This document shows positions 8,944 through 17,235 of a stretch of DNA of 37,998 bases, piece after piece. Below the pieces are notes generated by a model, which saw nothing but the letters and a program-made list of their open reading frames with translations, made no database searches and was not told the origin of the DNA. Position 1 is the first letter of the stretch. Every line of letters starts with the position of its first letter. Origin of the DNA: Methylobacter sp. (GTDB lineage Bacteria > Pseudomonadota > Gammaproteobacteria > Methylococcales > Methylomonadaceae). The stretch spans positions 1 through 37,998 of the forward strand of contig NZ_JALOCF010000047.1 in the NCBI RefSeq assembly GCF_023227905.1, given 5' to 3'. The translations under genes were made by a program, and so were the position numbers.

Positions 8944-11366
8944 AATGAGCTGTATTTTTCACGTAAGCGCTGACGAATGACTTCGGCCAGCGTATTAAAA
9001 ACAAAGGTAAACATAAACAACACCAGAGCCGCTAAAAACAAGACCCGGTAATGCGTACTGTCTACTTCCGATTCAGGCATTTCCACGGCAATGTTTGCAG
9101 CCAGGGTGCGCAAGCCCTGGAAAACGCTTAAATCCATCACCGGCGTATTGCCCGTTGCCATTAATACAATCATGGTCTCTCCGACTGCACGGCCGAAACC
9201 GATCATAATGGCGGAAAAAATTCCCGGACTTGCGGTCAACAGCACAACCCGGGTCATGGTCTGCCAGGGCGTAGCGCCCAGTGCCAAAGAACCGACGGTC
9301 AAGTGTTTGGGTACGCTGAAAATGGCATCTTCAGCGATTGAAAAAATAGTCGGAATAACCGCAAAGCCCATCGCCACACCGACAACCAAAGCATTGCGTT
9401 GGTCGTAGCCTATGCCCAGTTCAGCCTTGAACCAGTCGCGCAGGGTACCGTGGAACAAAAACGTTTCCAAAGGCACGCTCACCTTAAAGGCAAACCATCC
9501 GCTCAGCAAAATGACTGGAATCAATATCGCCGCGTCCCAGCCTGCCGGGAGATTATGGGCAATGGTCTTAGGGATAAATTGCCAAGCGAAGGCAAACAGC
9601 AAGACGCCGATAGGGACAATTATCAGCATGGCAAAAAAACCGGCCAGATTCTCTTCCAGAAACGGTGCCAGCCAAAGACCGGCAAGAAATCCCAAAATAA
9701 CCGTTGGCAATGCGCCCATGATTTCAATCGAGGGCTTCACGTACTGGCGCATCTGCGGAGCCATAAAGTAGGCCGTGTAAATCGCTCCCATCAGCGCCAG
9801 CGGGATGGCAACCAACATGGCATAAAACGCCGCCTTCAATGTGCCGAAAACCAGCGGCGTTAAGCTGTATTTAGGCTCAAAATCATTGTTTGCCGAAGAA
9901 GATTGCCAGATGTAATCGGGTTTCGGATAGCTCTCATACCAGACTTTCTGCCAAAGCGATTTGATCGAAACTTCGGGATGCTCATTATCGATATGCCAGA
10001 AATGCATTTTGCCGTCTGCTGACTGCATCAACAACGCATTGGCTCTTGGCGATAACACCGCTGCGCTTGGCAAGGCATCGCTGACGCGCTCTTTAATCAT
10101 TTCCCGTTCGGCGGTTGAATGATAAATGCCCATGATCCCGTCGGCATCGGTAGTCATAAAGCCTTTGCGGCGCTGTTCGGAATTGATCGCAACGACCGCT
10201 TTATCAGACACTTTAAAGGATCTGATCTTTTGCATGGCAGGACGGTTCAAATTGTCCTTAACCATGCTCCATTGCGAAACCAGGCCGCTGGAATCGCCGA
10301 TCATCAGTGAAATATCGCCATTTAAAAAAGCCACGCTGGTGATTTTTTGACCGGCGTCAACCACATTCTGCTGTTGCCTGATAGACGGGCTGCCCTTGTC
10401 GGAAATATTAAAAAAACCCAACTGTCCGTCATTGCTGATCAGGTACAGATTAGACTCGTCCTTATCGATTAAGATATCCGCAATGCCTGCTGCCGATTGT
10501 TCCAGAATTGAATCCGTACGCGTTAAGGCAGCCTCATCGGCAAATAAGGATTGTTCTTTTTGAAAATTAATTAAGCGGACTTTACCGGGGCCTTGTGGGG
10601 TATCGGCTGTTTTTGCGGCTATCGTCGTCGCATTCTCGCCCACTTTAACCGCGATTTTTTCCAAAGCTGCGCCGGACTCTTCCAGCACCAAAGGTTGCTC
10701 ACCCAACGGGTATTTAAGCGATGGAGTGATAGCCCGTTTATTGTTTGGATAAGTGACTTTGTATTGATGTTTAACGATGACGGCCCGGCCATCGGATAAA
10801 CCGTAAATAACGGCGCCCTCATTGATAGGGCTGCCTTGCGCAAAGCTGGTGATATGCGCGCCCTCAGGTATTGCCACGGCTTGCGTCAATACGGTTTTGC
10901 CGGTAGCGGCCTCAAAAAACACCACTTGCCCGCTATCGGTAAACCGGGCCGCCATCTCATTTTGCTCTTCCATCTCCAGCAACAAGGTGTTGCCCAGCGC
11001 CTGCTCCGGCACGGCGTATTCACTGACCGGCTCCGCGGAAGCTGATATAAACAGCGGATAAACCACATACAGTAAATAAAAGAAAATCAGTACGATTGCG
11101 ACGATCACACTCAGGCCGCCTATCTTCACACCATAGCGAGCTAAGATATCTTTTATGAGCCGCCAGCGCTGGTAATATTCGCCAGAACCGATTTTTATGG
11201 ATCGCGTAGAACCCATCGATAACTGCTCCCTGCATTGCTCTGTCTCGGCAACCGCTCCTGTATCTTTGCTGTCGTCCTGCATCCTTGCAGTCGTACCGGT
11301 TGCGACACTTTCATCGTCTGTGGCGGTCGAAGGGGGGTGTTTTTTGGGAATGTTTATTTCTGACAT
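8940..11366 (-). CDS. pstC: Phosphate ABC transporter permease PstC, extended form with a beta-propeller-like insert
   Basis: PstC is the partner permease of PstA. The 808-aa protein has a polar N-terminal tail of about 75 residues, a first membrane segment (GLSVIVAIVLIFFYLLYVVY), then a ~390-residue presumably periplasmic region. That region has repeated short beta units ending in patterns such as ISNDGQLGFF, GDSSGLVSQW and ADGKMHFWHI, which look like WD40/PQQ-type propeller blades. The standard permease follows, with the EAA loop VGSLALGATPWQTM and GRAVGETMIVL. E. coli PstC is 319 aa. Long PstC forms occur in other gammaproteobacteria. The ATG at 11366 has no strong Shine-Dalgarno. It is separated from pstS by a strong hairpin. 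Confidence 0.93.
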   Translation of the reverse strand: MSEINIPKKHPPSTATDDESVATGTTARMQDDSKDTGAVAETEQCREQLSMGSTRSIKIGSGEYYQRWRLIKDILARYGVKIGGLSVIVAIVLIFFYLLYVVYPLFISASAEPVSEYAVPEQALGNTLLLEMEEQNEMAARFTDSGQVVFFEAATGKTVLTQAVAIPEGAHITSFAQGSPINEGAVIYGLSDGRAVIVKHQYKVTYPNNKRAITPSLKYPLGEQPLVLEESGAALEKIAVKVGENATTIAAKTADTPQGPGKVRLINFQKEQSLFADEAALTRTDSILEQSAAGIADILIDKDESNLYLISNDGQLGFFNISDKGSPSIRQQQNVVDAGQKITSVAFLNGDISLMIGDSSGLVSQWSMVKDNLNRPAMQKIRSFKVSDKAVVAINSEQRRKGFMTTDADGIMGIYHSTAEREMIKERVSDALPSAAVLSPRANALLMQSADGKMHFWHIDNEHPEVSIKSLWQKVWYESYPKPDYIWQSSSANNDFEPKYSLTPLVFGTLKAAFYAMLVAIPLALMGAIYTAYFMAPQMRQYVKPSIEIMGALPTVILGFLAGLWLAPFLEENLAGFFAMLIIVPIGVLLFAFAWQFIPKTIAHNLPAGWDAAILIPVILLSGWFAFKVSVPLETFLFHGTLRDWFKAELGIGYDQRNALVVGVAMGFAVIPTIFSIAEDAIFSVPKHLTVGSLALGATPWQTMTRVVLLTASPGIFSAIMIGFGRAVGETMIVLMATGNTPVMDLSVFQGLRTLAANIAVEMPESEVDSTHYRVLFLAALVLFMFTFVFNTLAEVIRQRLREKYSSL

Positions 11367-11399
11367 GCTGGAGATACGAGAAATTAAATGTGGTTATGA

Positions 11400-11460
11400 T
11401 ATAACAAAAAAACAACAATACGGCTGGGATTCGTCTTGCGAATCCCAGCCGTATTGTTGT
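11400..11460 (-). terminator. Hairpin with T-tract between pstS and pstC (terminator or attenuator)
   Basis: A perfect 22-bp stem (arms 11412-11433 and 11439-11460) closes a 5-nt loop. On the minus strand, the direction of pst transcription, it is followed by GTTTTTTGTTAT. This is a textbook intrinsic terminator about 120 bp after the pstS stop and about 45 bp before the pstC start. It should let pstS be made in excess over the rest of the operon, with partial read-through into pstC; the dosage effect is inferred. Confidence 0.85.
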
Positions 11461-11582
11461 CCGATGTGCTTTACCTCTGAGGGGGAGGATAACACCAACA
11501 GTAGGCGCTTTTAGGCGACACATTAAAAATCAACATCCCTGTTACGCATCCTTGCGCAACATCAAATCCAATCCTTAATCTT

Positions 11583-12563
11583 TTATTTAAGAGTGGCCAG
11601 TACCTTGTCAACAACTTTAGCAGGCAGAGGAATATAGCCGTCTTTTATAACCACTTGCTGGCCGGTTTTGGACAGTACCATTTTGATAAACTCATTGTCT
11701 AACGGTGCCAGCGGTTGGTTTGGCTTCTTGTTGACATAAATATACAAGTAGCGTGTCAAAGGATAGGTGCCGGCAACTGCATTTTCGGTCTTTGTATCAA
11801 CAAAAGTCTTGCTGCCTTTTTTTGCCAAAGCCACCATCTTGACGCCAGATGTTGTATAACCCAAGCCGGAGTAACCGATACCGTTAACCGATGAAGTGAC
11901 TGATTGAACTACGGAGGCTGAACCAGGTTGTTCATTTACGTTGTTTTTGAAGTCGCCTTTGCATAAAGCGTGTTCTTTAAAATAACCGTAAGTGCCGGAA
12001 ACCGAGTTACGTCCGTATAACTGGATGCTTTTTGAGCCCCAGGCGGTAACGCCTGCGTCGCCCCATGTTTCAATGCTCTTTTCGCCGCCGCATTTATTGG
12101 TAGAAGAAAAAATCGCATCGACTTGTTCCATGGTTAAGCCCTTAACCGGGTTGTCCTTGTTAACCATAACCGCTAATGCGTCGACAGCGACCGGGATAGC
12201 GGTAGGCTTATAGCCGTATTTACTTTCGAAGGCTTCGAGTTCGTCATCCTTCATTTCGCGGCTCATAGGGCCGAGGTTTGACGTGCCTTCGGTCAGCGCA
12301 GGAGGCGCAGTGGAAGAGCCGGCAGCCTGAATTTGAATGTTGACGTTGGGATAAGCTCGGTTGAATTCTTCAGCCCATAAAGTCATCAGGTTGGCCAACG
12401 TATCGGAACCGACGCTGGACAGGTTGCCGGAAATGCCGCTGGCTTTTTGGTATTCGGGAATCCCAGCGTCAACAGTTTGTACGGCGCCTGCAACGCTGCT
12501 GGTTAATGCCGCAATACCAAAACCCATCGCAGTAATCAGCGATTTAGTTTTAAATAGTTTCAT
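11583..12563 (-). CDS. pstS: Periplasmic phosphate-binding protein PstS
   Basis: PstS captures phosphate in the periplasm and delivers it to PstCA. The 326-aa precursor has a Sec signal peptide (KLFKTKSLITAMGFGIAAL, cleavage probably after SSVAGA). The mature domain shows the PstS-family phosphate loop residues AAGSSTAPPAL and the later GRNSVSGTYGYF. I chose the ATG at 12563 because GGAGG (read on the minus strand, 12571-12575) lies 7 bases upstream. A TTG two codons earlier lacks such spacing. A Pho box and -10 lie just upstream. It is the first gene of the pst-phoU operon. Confidence 0.96.
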   Translation of the reverse strand: MKLFKTKSLITAMGFGIAALTSSVAGAVQTVDAGIPEYQKASGISGNLSSVGSDTLANLMTLWAEEFNRAYPNVNIQIQAAGSSTAPPALTEGTSNLGPMSREMKDDELEAFESKYGYKPTAIPVAVDALAVMVNKDNPVKGLTMEQVDAIFSSTNKCGGEKSIETWGDAGVTAWGSKSIQLYGRNSVSGTYGYFKEHALCKGDFKNNVNEQPGSASVVQSVTSSVNGIGYSGLGYTTSGVKMVALAKKGSKTFVDTKTENAVAGTYPLTRYLYIYVNKKPNQPLAPLDNEFIKMVLSKTGQQVVIKDGYIPLPAKVVDKVLATLK

Positions 12564-12595
12564 GATCAAGCCTCCAAATAATTTAAAGTAGCGCT

Positions 12596-12629
12596 ATTAT
12601 CTAAATACAATATGACAGGAGTATTACAG
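12596..12629 (-). promoter_or_regulatory. PhoB box and -10 of the pstS promoter
   Basis: On the minus strand, CTGTAAT (12629-12623) and CTGTCAT (12618-12612) are direct repeats with 11-bp phase, matching the Pho box consensus CTGTCAT-N4-CTGTCAT. A -10 hexamer GATAAT (12601-12596) follows after 10 bases, the usual spacing when PhoB replaces a -35 element. The start codon of pstS is about 33 bp further on. It predicts induction under phosphate starvation. Confidence 0.85.
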
Positions 12630-12808
12630 CGCATTTTTTGCTATGCTCGGCTTGCGATACAAGATAGCCGTTTGCAGGAACAATTGCTTTTTGCAGTCGG
12701 AGTTATGTCAGTCAACTCCTATTCTGTGTCATCAAAAATTAATACTGGCCTGTTACGCTTAATGGTTTAGCGATCAGATCAGTTCTTAACTTACATGCAT
12801 GGAAAAAT

Positions 12809-14347
12809 ATGACCTTAGAATTTGAACTTCCTGCGAATTTAACGGCTGAACAGTTTATTGCCGGACTAAGTCATAAGGTAAGCATACAAACGATTTCAAG
12901 ACGGTCTTCCTGCAAAACTTATTATGACAGCTTTGACTGGCGTTTGTACTCAAGCGATATCACTTGCGAGTTTAATCAAACAAGTTCCGCTTCATCCTTA
13001 ACGTTAAAATCGTTTAAAAGTGGATTAGTTGTCGGTTCCGAGCTTAACAAGGTTCCTTTATTCAGCAAAGAATTCGAGCCCGGATTAATACGCGACACAC
13101 TGGCTCCGCTGTTGGAAATGCGCGCATTGTTATCTGTATGTACTCTCGATTGTTACATTTATCATCTGAATGTTACTAATAAAGATGAGAAGATCATACT
13201 CCGGCTGGTAATCGAGGAATACAACCAGTTCAATAACCGTGTTTTGTTGCAACCGGTAAAAGGCTACGATAAGGCCGCTAAACATATTGTTAAGATATTG
13301 ACCGCGACATTGGGCTTAACCGCTACAGATAACCCCATTCTGTTAACAGCCCTGCAATCCCAGGGGCGCAAGCCTAAAGATTATTCGTCAAAGCTGAATA
13401 TCAATCTGGACCCTGATATGCGCGCCGATATTGCCGGCAAGTATATTTACAGCCACCTGCTAAAAGCCATCAAGGCCAACCAGCAGGGCACTATTGCGAA
13501 CACCGACAGCGAATTTTTGCACGACTTCAGGGTTGCGGTCAGAAGAACCCGTGCCGGACTCAGCCAGATTAAAGGCATACTGCCTGCCGACATCAGCGCC
13601 TATTATGTCGATTTTTTCTCCTGGCTGGGTCAGATCACCGGGCCAACCCGGGACCTGGATGTTTATCTGCTGAATTTTGAGCGTTACAAAGACAGCCTGC
13701 CGACTTCAATCAGGGAAGACATCCATCCTTTATATGACTTTTTGCTTGCCAAGCAGCAAAAAGCCCGCAAGGAGTTGGCAAAAAAACTTCAATCCCCCAA
13801 GTATCTGTCTACCCTGGCTGAATGGGAGCAATATCTAAAAGAGCCCTCATACAGCAAACCGCTTGAGCAAAATGCCAGGCTGACCATTAAAGAACTGGCG
13901 GACCGGAGAATATGGAAGGTCTTTACCCGTGTGCTGGAGGAGGGTGATGCAATTACCGACTTATCGCCGTCTGAGGCATTACATGACTTAAGAAAAACCT
14001 GTAAAAAACTGCGCTATTTAATGGAGTTCTTCCAAAGCCTTTATCCGGAGCAGCAAATAAAGGGCCTGGTTAAAAGCCTGAAAGGGCTTCAGGAAGTTTT
14101 GGGCGACTTTCAGGATTATGCCGTTCAAGAGCAAAGCCTGAAATTGTTTAGCGAAGAAATGATGGCGCTTAATACGTCCGCCAATACCTTTTTAGCTATG
14201 GGCGTGCTAGTCCAGGAGCTTGATGCTCATAAATGCCGTGCCCGCAAAGACTTTGCATCATGCTTTGAGAACTTTAAACAGGAACAAAACCGGTCGGCCT
14301 TTAAATTGCTTTTTGCTCCGTCAAAGTCACACAGCCATCCGCATTGA
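12809..14347 (+). CDS. CYTH-like/CHAD domain protein, probable polyphosphate-associated protein
   Basis: The 512-aa protein has two parts. Residues ~1-185 resemble a divergent CYTH (triphosphate tunnel) domain, starting with EFELPAN in place of a clear ExExK. Residues ~205-500 are a CHAD domain, with its conserved histidine/basic helix HDFRVAVRRTRAG at 238-250, a second such helix LHDLRKTCKKLRYLMEFF, and GPTRDLDVYL between them. CHAD domains bind inorganic polyphosphate and localise to polyphosphate granules; CYTH domains hydrolyse or bind triphosphates. The weak CYTH motif suggests binding more than catalysis. It is divergent from pstS, which fits a role in phosphate storage. There is no signal peptide, so it should be cytoplasmic. 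GGA lies 6 bases before the ATG. Confidence 0.85.
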   Translation: MTLEFELPANLTAEQFIAGLSHKVSIQTISRRSSCKTYYDSFDWRLYSSDITCEFNQTSSASSLTLKSFKSGLVVGSELNKVPLFSKEFEPGLIRDTLAPLLEMRALLSVCTLDCYIYHLNVTNKDEKIILRLVIEEYNQFNNRVLLQPVKGYDKAAKHIVKILTATLGLTATDNPILLTALQSQGRKPKDYSSKLNINLDPDMRADIAGKYIYSHLLKAIKANQQGTIANTDSEFLHDFRVAVRRTRAGLSQIKGILPADISAYYVDFFSWLGQITGPTRDLDVYLLNFERYKDSLPTSIREDIHPLYDFLLAKQQKARKELAKKLQSPKYLSTLAEWEQYLKEPSYSKPLEQNARLTIKELADRRIWKVFTRVLEEGDAITDLSPSEALHDLRKTCKKLRYLMEFFQSLYPEQQIKGLVKSLKGLQEVLGDFQDYAVQEQSLKLFSEEMMALNTSANTFLAMGVLVQELDAHKCRARKDFASCFENFKQEQNRSAFKLLFAPSKSHSHPH

Positions 14348-14640
14348 GCGTATGGATACATCTACCCGATATTATTGTATTATTTATGGGCGAGGTTACT
14401 TTCAGGGATAGTTCAGCGTTAGTAGATTAGGATCCGTGCCGCGATTAACAGATGATGGCTGCATGGGCAGATATAATGCTTTCTGCAAAATCCGCATTCC
14501 CGCATCTTTGCAGGTCATGTAATAGATAGTGCAATGCAGGAAGCAATTGCCGGCACATGTAGCGGTGCGTCGAATATAAAATTTAACGCCAGAACAATCG
14601 GTTTTTAAACTTAAGCCTAGACTTATAAAGGTTAAATATA
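14348..14640. other. 293-bp intergenic region without a recognised gene
   Basis: No convincing coding frame, tRNA or terminator was found. A TATAAT at 14473-14478 has no matching -35 at normal spacing. CTTATA just before AAAGGTTAAATATA may belong to the promoter and ribosome site of the next gene. Confidence 0.5.
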
Positions 14641-14946
14641 ATGAGTAAATTCAAGCTAATAATGGTTTTTTTATTGACAATGCTAATTGTGGGTTGTGCT
14701 GGAGGCGCTAAACATGAAAGCACTGGGGAATATCTGGATGATTCTGTGTTGACCACCAAGGTTCAGGCGTCAATACTGGGTGATTCCAGGCTTAAATTGA
14801 TGCAAATCAACGTAGAAACTTTTAAGGGCGTTGTGCAGCTAAGCGGGTTTGTGGATTCAGCAGCCGCAGCCACCAGAGCGGTGGAATTGGCAAGAACGGT
14901 TAAAGGCGTCAAGACAGTTAACAACAGCTTGATTGTAAAGCAGTAG
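14641..14946 (+). CDS. BON-domain lipoprotein
   Basis: A small 101-aa envelope lipoprotein. The signal peptide ends in the lipobox LIVGC with the lipidated Cys at residue 19. The next residue is Ala, with no Asp at +2, which favours outer-membrane sorting. Residues ~32-99 form one BON domain with the typical LDDSVLTTKVQASILGD start, a central G(V)VQLSGFVDS and the terminal VKGVKTVNNSLIVK. BON domains are found in OsmY- and DolP-like proteins that bind phospholipid or help outer-membrane integrity. AAGG lies about 9 bases upstream of the ATG. It appears monocistronic. The exact role cannot be read from sequence. Confidence 0.88.
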   Translation: MSKFKLIMVFLLTMLIVGCAGGAKHESTGEYLDDSVLTTKVQASILGDSRLKLMQINVETFKGVVQLSGFVDSAAAATRAVELARTVKGVKTVNNSLIVKQ

Positions 14947-15024
14947 AAATTGCCTGACCCACAAGGACGTGGTGAAAGCGTTTGCTCCAACAGTCTTTTC
15001 TATATAGCGTTAGCCCGGCTTATA

Positions 15025-15270
15025 TCAGGTTAACGCCAGCTCATGCTCATCCAGTTCAAATTGCGTTATAGCGGCCGCGTCGGCGTCTTTGGCCGGTGGT
15101 TGGTCTGCTTCGGCAACAGATGCATCCATGCAGTCATCATTTTGCGCATACAGCAAATCCATAATTTCAGGGCTTAATGCAAAGTCGAAGCTGACGTTAA
15201 GCTCGTCGAGTCCGGCATCTTGTCCCGGTAAAAATTGCCGCGCCTTGGCCGTGACCCAATTGATAATCAT
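15025..15270 (-). CDS. Small acidic protein of unknown function under a triple PhoB-type promoter
   Basis: I do not recognise the family. The 81-aa product is strongly acidic (many Asp/Glu, very few Lys/Arg), has no signal peptide or membrane segment, and ends in a Glu/Asp-rich tail (FELDEHELALT). The ATG at 15270 is favoured: AAAAGG lies 7 bases upstream, and it is about 35 nt downstream of the predicted transcription start. A longer frame exists to 15348, but its earlier ATG at 15315 falls inside the -10 and its TTG at 15348 inside the Pho repeats, so those cannot be used from this promoter. The neighbours are a BON lipoprotein (convergent) and the end of ureG; it belongs to neither operon. 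The promoter predicts phosphate-starvation induction. Confidence 0.65.
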   Translation of the reverse strand: MIINWVTAKARQFLPGQDAGLDELNVSFDFALSPEIMDLLYAQNDDCMDASVAEADQPPAKDADAAAITQFELDEHELALT

Positions 15271-15313
15271 CGCAATGCCTTTTCGTTTATTAAGATCAGG
15301 CCGATTATGCGAC

Positions 15314-15359
15314 ATTACAATTAAATTTATATGACAGGTAGATGACAATAATGTGACAT
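15314..15359 (-). promoter_or_regulatory. Three-repeat PhoB box and -10 upstream of the small acidic gene
   Basis: On the minus strand, ATGTCAC (15359-15353), TTGTCAT (15348-15342) and CTGTCAT (15337-15331) are spaced exactly 11 bp apart. The last two form an almost perfect Pho box. TGTAAT at 15319-15314, 11 bases after the last repeat, fits a -10 element. The phase and spacing mirror the pstS promoter in this window. Confidence 0.8.
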
Positions 15360-15433
15360 TAAAGTTTCAGCGGCTTTCGAACTAAGTCGGACGGAGCATG
15401 TTACCGTCCCACCTGTTCAGAACGCTGCAAGTT

Positions 15434-15490
15434 AGACCTTCCAGGTTTTACGACTGCCATGGATGGCTCCAGTAAAAACCTGGAAGGTCT
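15434..15490. repeat. Inverted repeat downstream of ureG
   Basis: The arm AGACCTTCCAGGTTTTAC (15434-15451) pairs with GTAAAAACCTGGAAGGTCT (15472-15490), with one extra A in the right arm, around a ~20-nt loop. GTTA...TAAC flanks extend it. It lies ~28 bp after the ureG stop and could end that transcript, but no T-run follows. It may be a dispersed intergenic palindrome. Confidence 0.7.
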
Positions 15491-15517
15491 GCCTAACGAC
15501 AGTCCGGTTCGACACGT

Positions 15518-16129
15518 CTAATCCAGCATTCCCGCTTGAATAATAAACTCTTCAACCGCTTTAAGACCTTGTTTGGTCTTTAAATTGGTAAACACAAACG
15601 GCCGCTCTCCCCGCATTTTTCGTGCATCCTGATCCATGACTTCCAGCGATGCGCCGACATAAGGCGCTAAATCGATTTTGTTGATGACCAGCAAATCCGA
15701 ACGGGTAATGCCCGGCCCGCCTTTACGCGGGATTTTGTCGCCTGCCGATACGTCGATCACGTAAATCGTCAGGTCGGCCAGCTCCGGACTGAATGTCGCG
15801 CTGAGATTATCGCCGCCGCTTTCGACCATGATAAAGTCCAAATTTTCAAAACGCTGGCTTAATTCATCGACCGCCGCCAGATTCATCGACGCATCTTCCC
15901 GAATCGCTGTATGCGGACAGCCGCCGGTTTCGACGCCCACGATGCGTTCCTCCGGCAGCGCCTGGCTGCGAATCAAAAACTGCTGATCTTCCTTGGTGTA
16001 AATGTCATTGGTCACCACGCCGATTTCAAAATTATCGCGCATTTGCTTGCATAACGCGTCTACCAACGCCGTTTTACCGGAACCGACCGGACCGCCGATA
16101 CCTACTCTTAATATCTGTTTAGCACTCAT
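15518..16129 (-). CDS. ureG: Urease accessory protein UreG, GTPase
   Basis: UreG is the SIMIBI-class GTPase that powers nickel insertion into urease together with UreD, UreE and UreF. Residues 12-20 are the P-loop GGPVGSGKT. The metal-linked CPH motif occurs in GGCPHTAIRED, and NKIDLAPYVGA is the guanine-specificity region. At 203 aa it is the typical length. I chose the ATG at 16129 because GAGGAG lies 5 bases upstream; a TTG four codons earlier overlaps the ureF stop. It is the last gene of the urease operon. Confidence 0.97.
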   Translation of the reverse strand: MSAKQILRVGIGGPVGSGKTALVDALCKQMRDNFEIGVVTNDIYTKEDQQFLIRSQALPEERIVGVETGGCPHTAIREDASMNLAAVDELSQRFENLDFIMVESGGDNLSATFSPELADLTIYVIDVSAGDKIPRKGGPGITRSDLLVINKIDLAPYVGASLEVMDQDARKMRGERPFVFTNLKTKQGLKAVEEFIIQAGMLD

Positions 16130-16137
16130 ACAACTCC

Positions 16138-16812
16138 TCAAGAACGAAATAACCGGGAATACTGCATTTCATGACGGCTGCTGGCTAAAGTCAGGCCGAA
16201 CGCGCTGCCGCCGATGTCATGATCGGCAATACTCAACGCTTCGTTAACTAAAGCCGGGATTTTTCCGGCCAACTCGATCAATAACCGCTGCCCGGCGACT
16301 TGTCCTAACGGCACCAGCTTGACCGCGCATAACACTTGGTTTTCCAGCCAGCTCCACAAATAACCGATGACGGTTTCGCGTTTCGGAACGCCCCAATTGA
16401 CTGCGGCAAAAGCGAATACCGTAGCGAGCGTAGCTTCAGGCTTGCGTATCCAGGGCTGCATCCCGGCTATGTCCATCGAATCCAGCAAGCGCGCCAAGGC
16501 TTGACCGGTATGCCGGTCTTCAGCCCTTAATTCCGACGTTTCCCGGCATGCAATCAGGGTTCTGCTCCAATATTCAACGCTTTCAACATTGCCGCATTCC
16601 CAGGCGTCGTAAAGCCGCGCCAGAATCGGCAAATCGATGCGCGTCAAACAAATCGCCATCAAGCCGTTAAGCCATTCATCGGTATCGCTTGCATTGCTTA
16701 TCCAGCCATCGTCGACCGCCCGTTCCAGGCCCTGCGAATAACAGAACATGCCTATCGGCAAGCCGGGGCTGACCAGTTGCAGCAAACGCAATAAGGCCAG
16801 ATCAGTGACCAT
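16138..16812 (-). CDS. ureF: Urease accessory protein UreF
   Basis: UreF forms the UreDFG activation complex and gates GTP use by UreG. The 224-aa helical protein begins LALLRLLQLVSPGLPIGMFCYSQGLE, the family hallmark (line quoted in part: SPGLPIGMFCYSQGLE), and ends with the conserved LTLASSRHEMQYSRLFRS. The start at 16812 is the ATG in ATGGTCACTGA, overlapping the ureE stop by 11 bases. A further-upstream start would add 15 residues of non-family sequence inside ureE. The ureG ATG follows eight bases after its stop. Confidence 0.95.
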   Translation of the reverse strand: MVTDLALLRLLQLVSPGLPIGMFCYSQGLERAVDDGWISNASDTDEWLNGLMAICLTRIDLPILARLYDAWECGNVESVEYWSRTLIACRETSELRAEDRHTGQALARLLDSMDIAGMQPWIRKPEATLATVFAFAAVNWGVPKRETVIGYLWSWLENQVLCAVKLVPLGQVAGQRLLIELAGKIPALVNEALSIADHDIGGSAFGLTLASSRHEMQYSRLFRS

Positions 16813-17233
16813 GGCCGTAATACGCGCCTTGCTCCGGTTCGAAAGGCAACACTTCATGCGTTACCGTCAGGCCCAGCCCTTCCAACATATGATCCAGCAC
16901 ATGATCGGTCAGGAAGCGAAGTTCGCCCGGCAGAATCTGCAACGCGACATGGCGGTTGCCCAAGTGATAACAAGCCTTGGCGAAGTGTAGCGCGTCATCG
17001 GTGCGCACCACCGATAGCGGCTCCGGTGCCGCATCGACCAGCACCCGGTAACGGTCGGGGCCGGTCAGCACCGAGCCTTTGCGCAGCACTTGGCCGCGCG
17101 GCAAAAACAGCCCGATTTTTGCGCCGCTGTCGGTTTTTAGCAGCAAGCGGCTTTTTTGGCGCGATTCATACGGCAACGTGACCACGTCGTCCGGGGCGGT
17201 CTCCAGAGGAGCCAGTTCAGTCAATTTCAGCAT
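16802..17233 (-). CDS. ureE: Urease accessory protein UreE, nickel chaperone
   Basis: UreE carries Ni2+ to the urease activation complex. The 143-aa protein has the N-terminal peptide-binding-like domain and the metal-binding domain, with the conserved motif HLGNRHVALQI that supplies the interface nickel His. The C-terminus is only YGHGH, so the long His-rich tail of some UreE proteins is nearly absent. The ATG at 17233 lies two bases after the ureC TGA. The longer frame would begin inside ureC with unrelated residues. Confidence 0.95.
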   Translation of the reverse strand: MLKLTELAPLETAPDDVVTLPYESRQKSRLLLKTDSGAKIGLFLPRGQVLRKGSVLTGPDRYRVLVDAAPEPLSVVRTDDALHFAKACYHLGNRHVALQILPGELRFLTDHVLDHMLEGLGLTVTHEVLPFEPEQGAYYGHGH

Positions 17234-17235
17234 AA

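Noticed and set aside
12715..12740. TGTCAGTC...CTGTGTCAT upstream of the CYTH/CHAD gene as a Pho box
   Set aside because: The repeats are degenerate and not spaced 11 bp apart.
14439..14480. TTAACA/TATAAT as a promoter for the BON lipoprotein
   Set aside because: The spacing is about 22 bp, too long, and it is ~160 bp from the gene.
15271..15348. N-terminal extension of the small acidic gene to TTG 15348 or ATG 15315
   Set aside because: These codons fall inside the PhoB repeats and the -10 element, so they would not be transcribed from that promoter; ATG 15270 has a good AAAAGG site.
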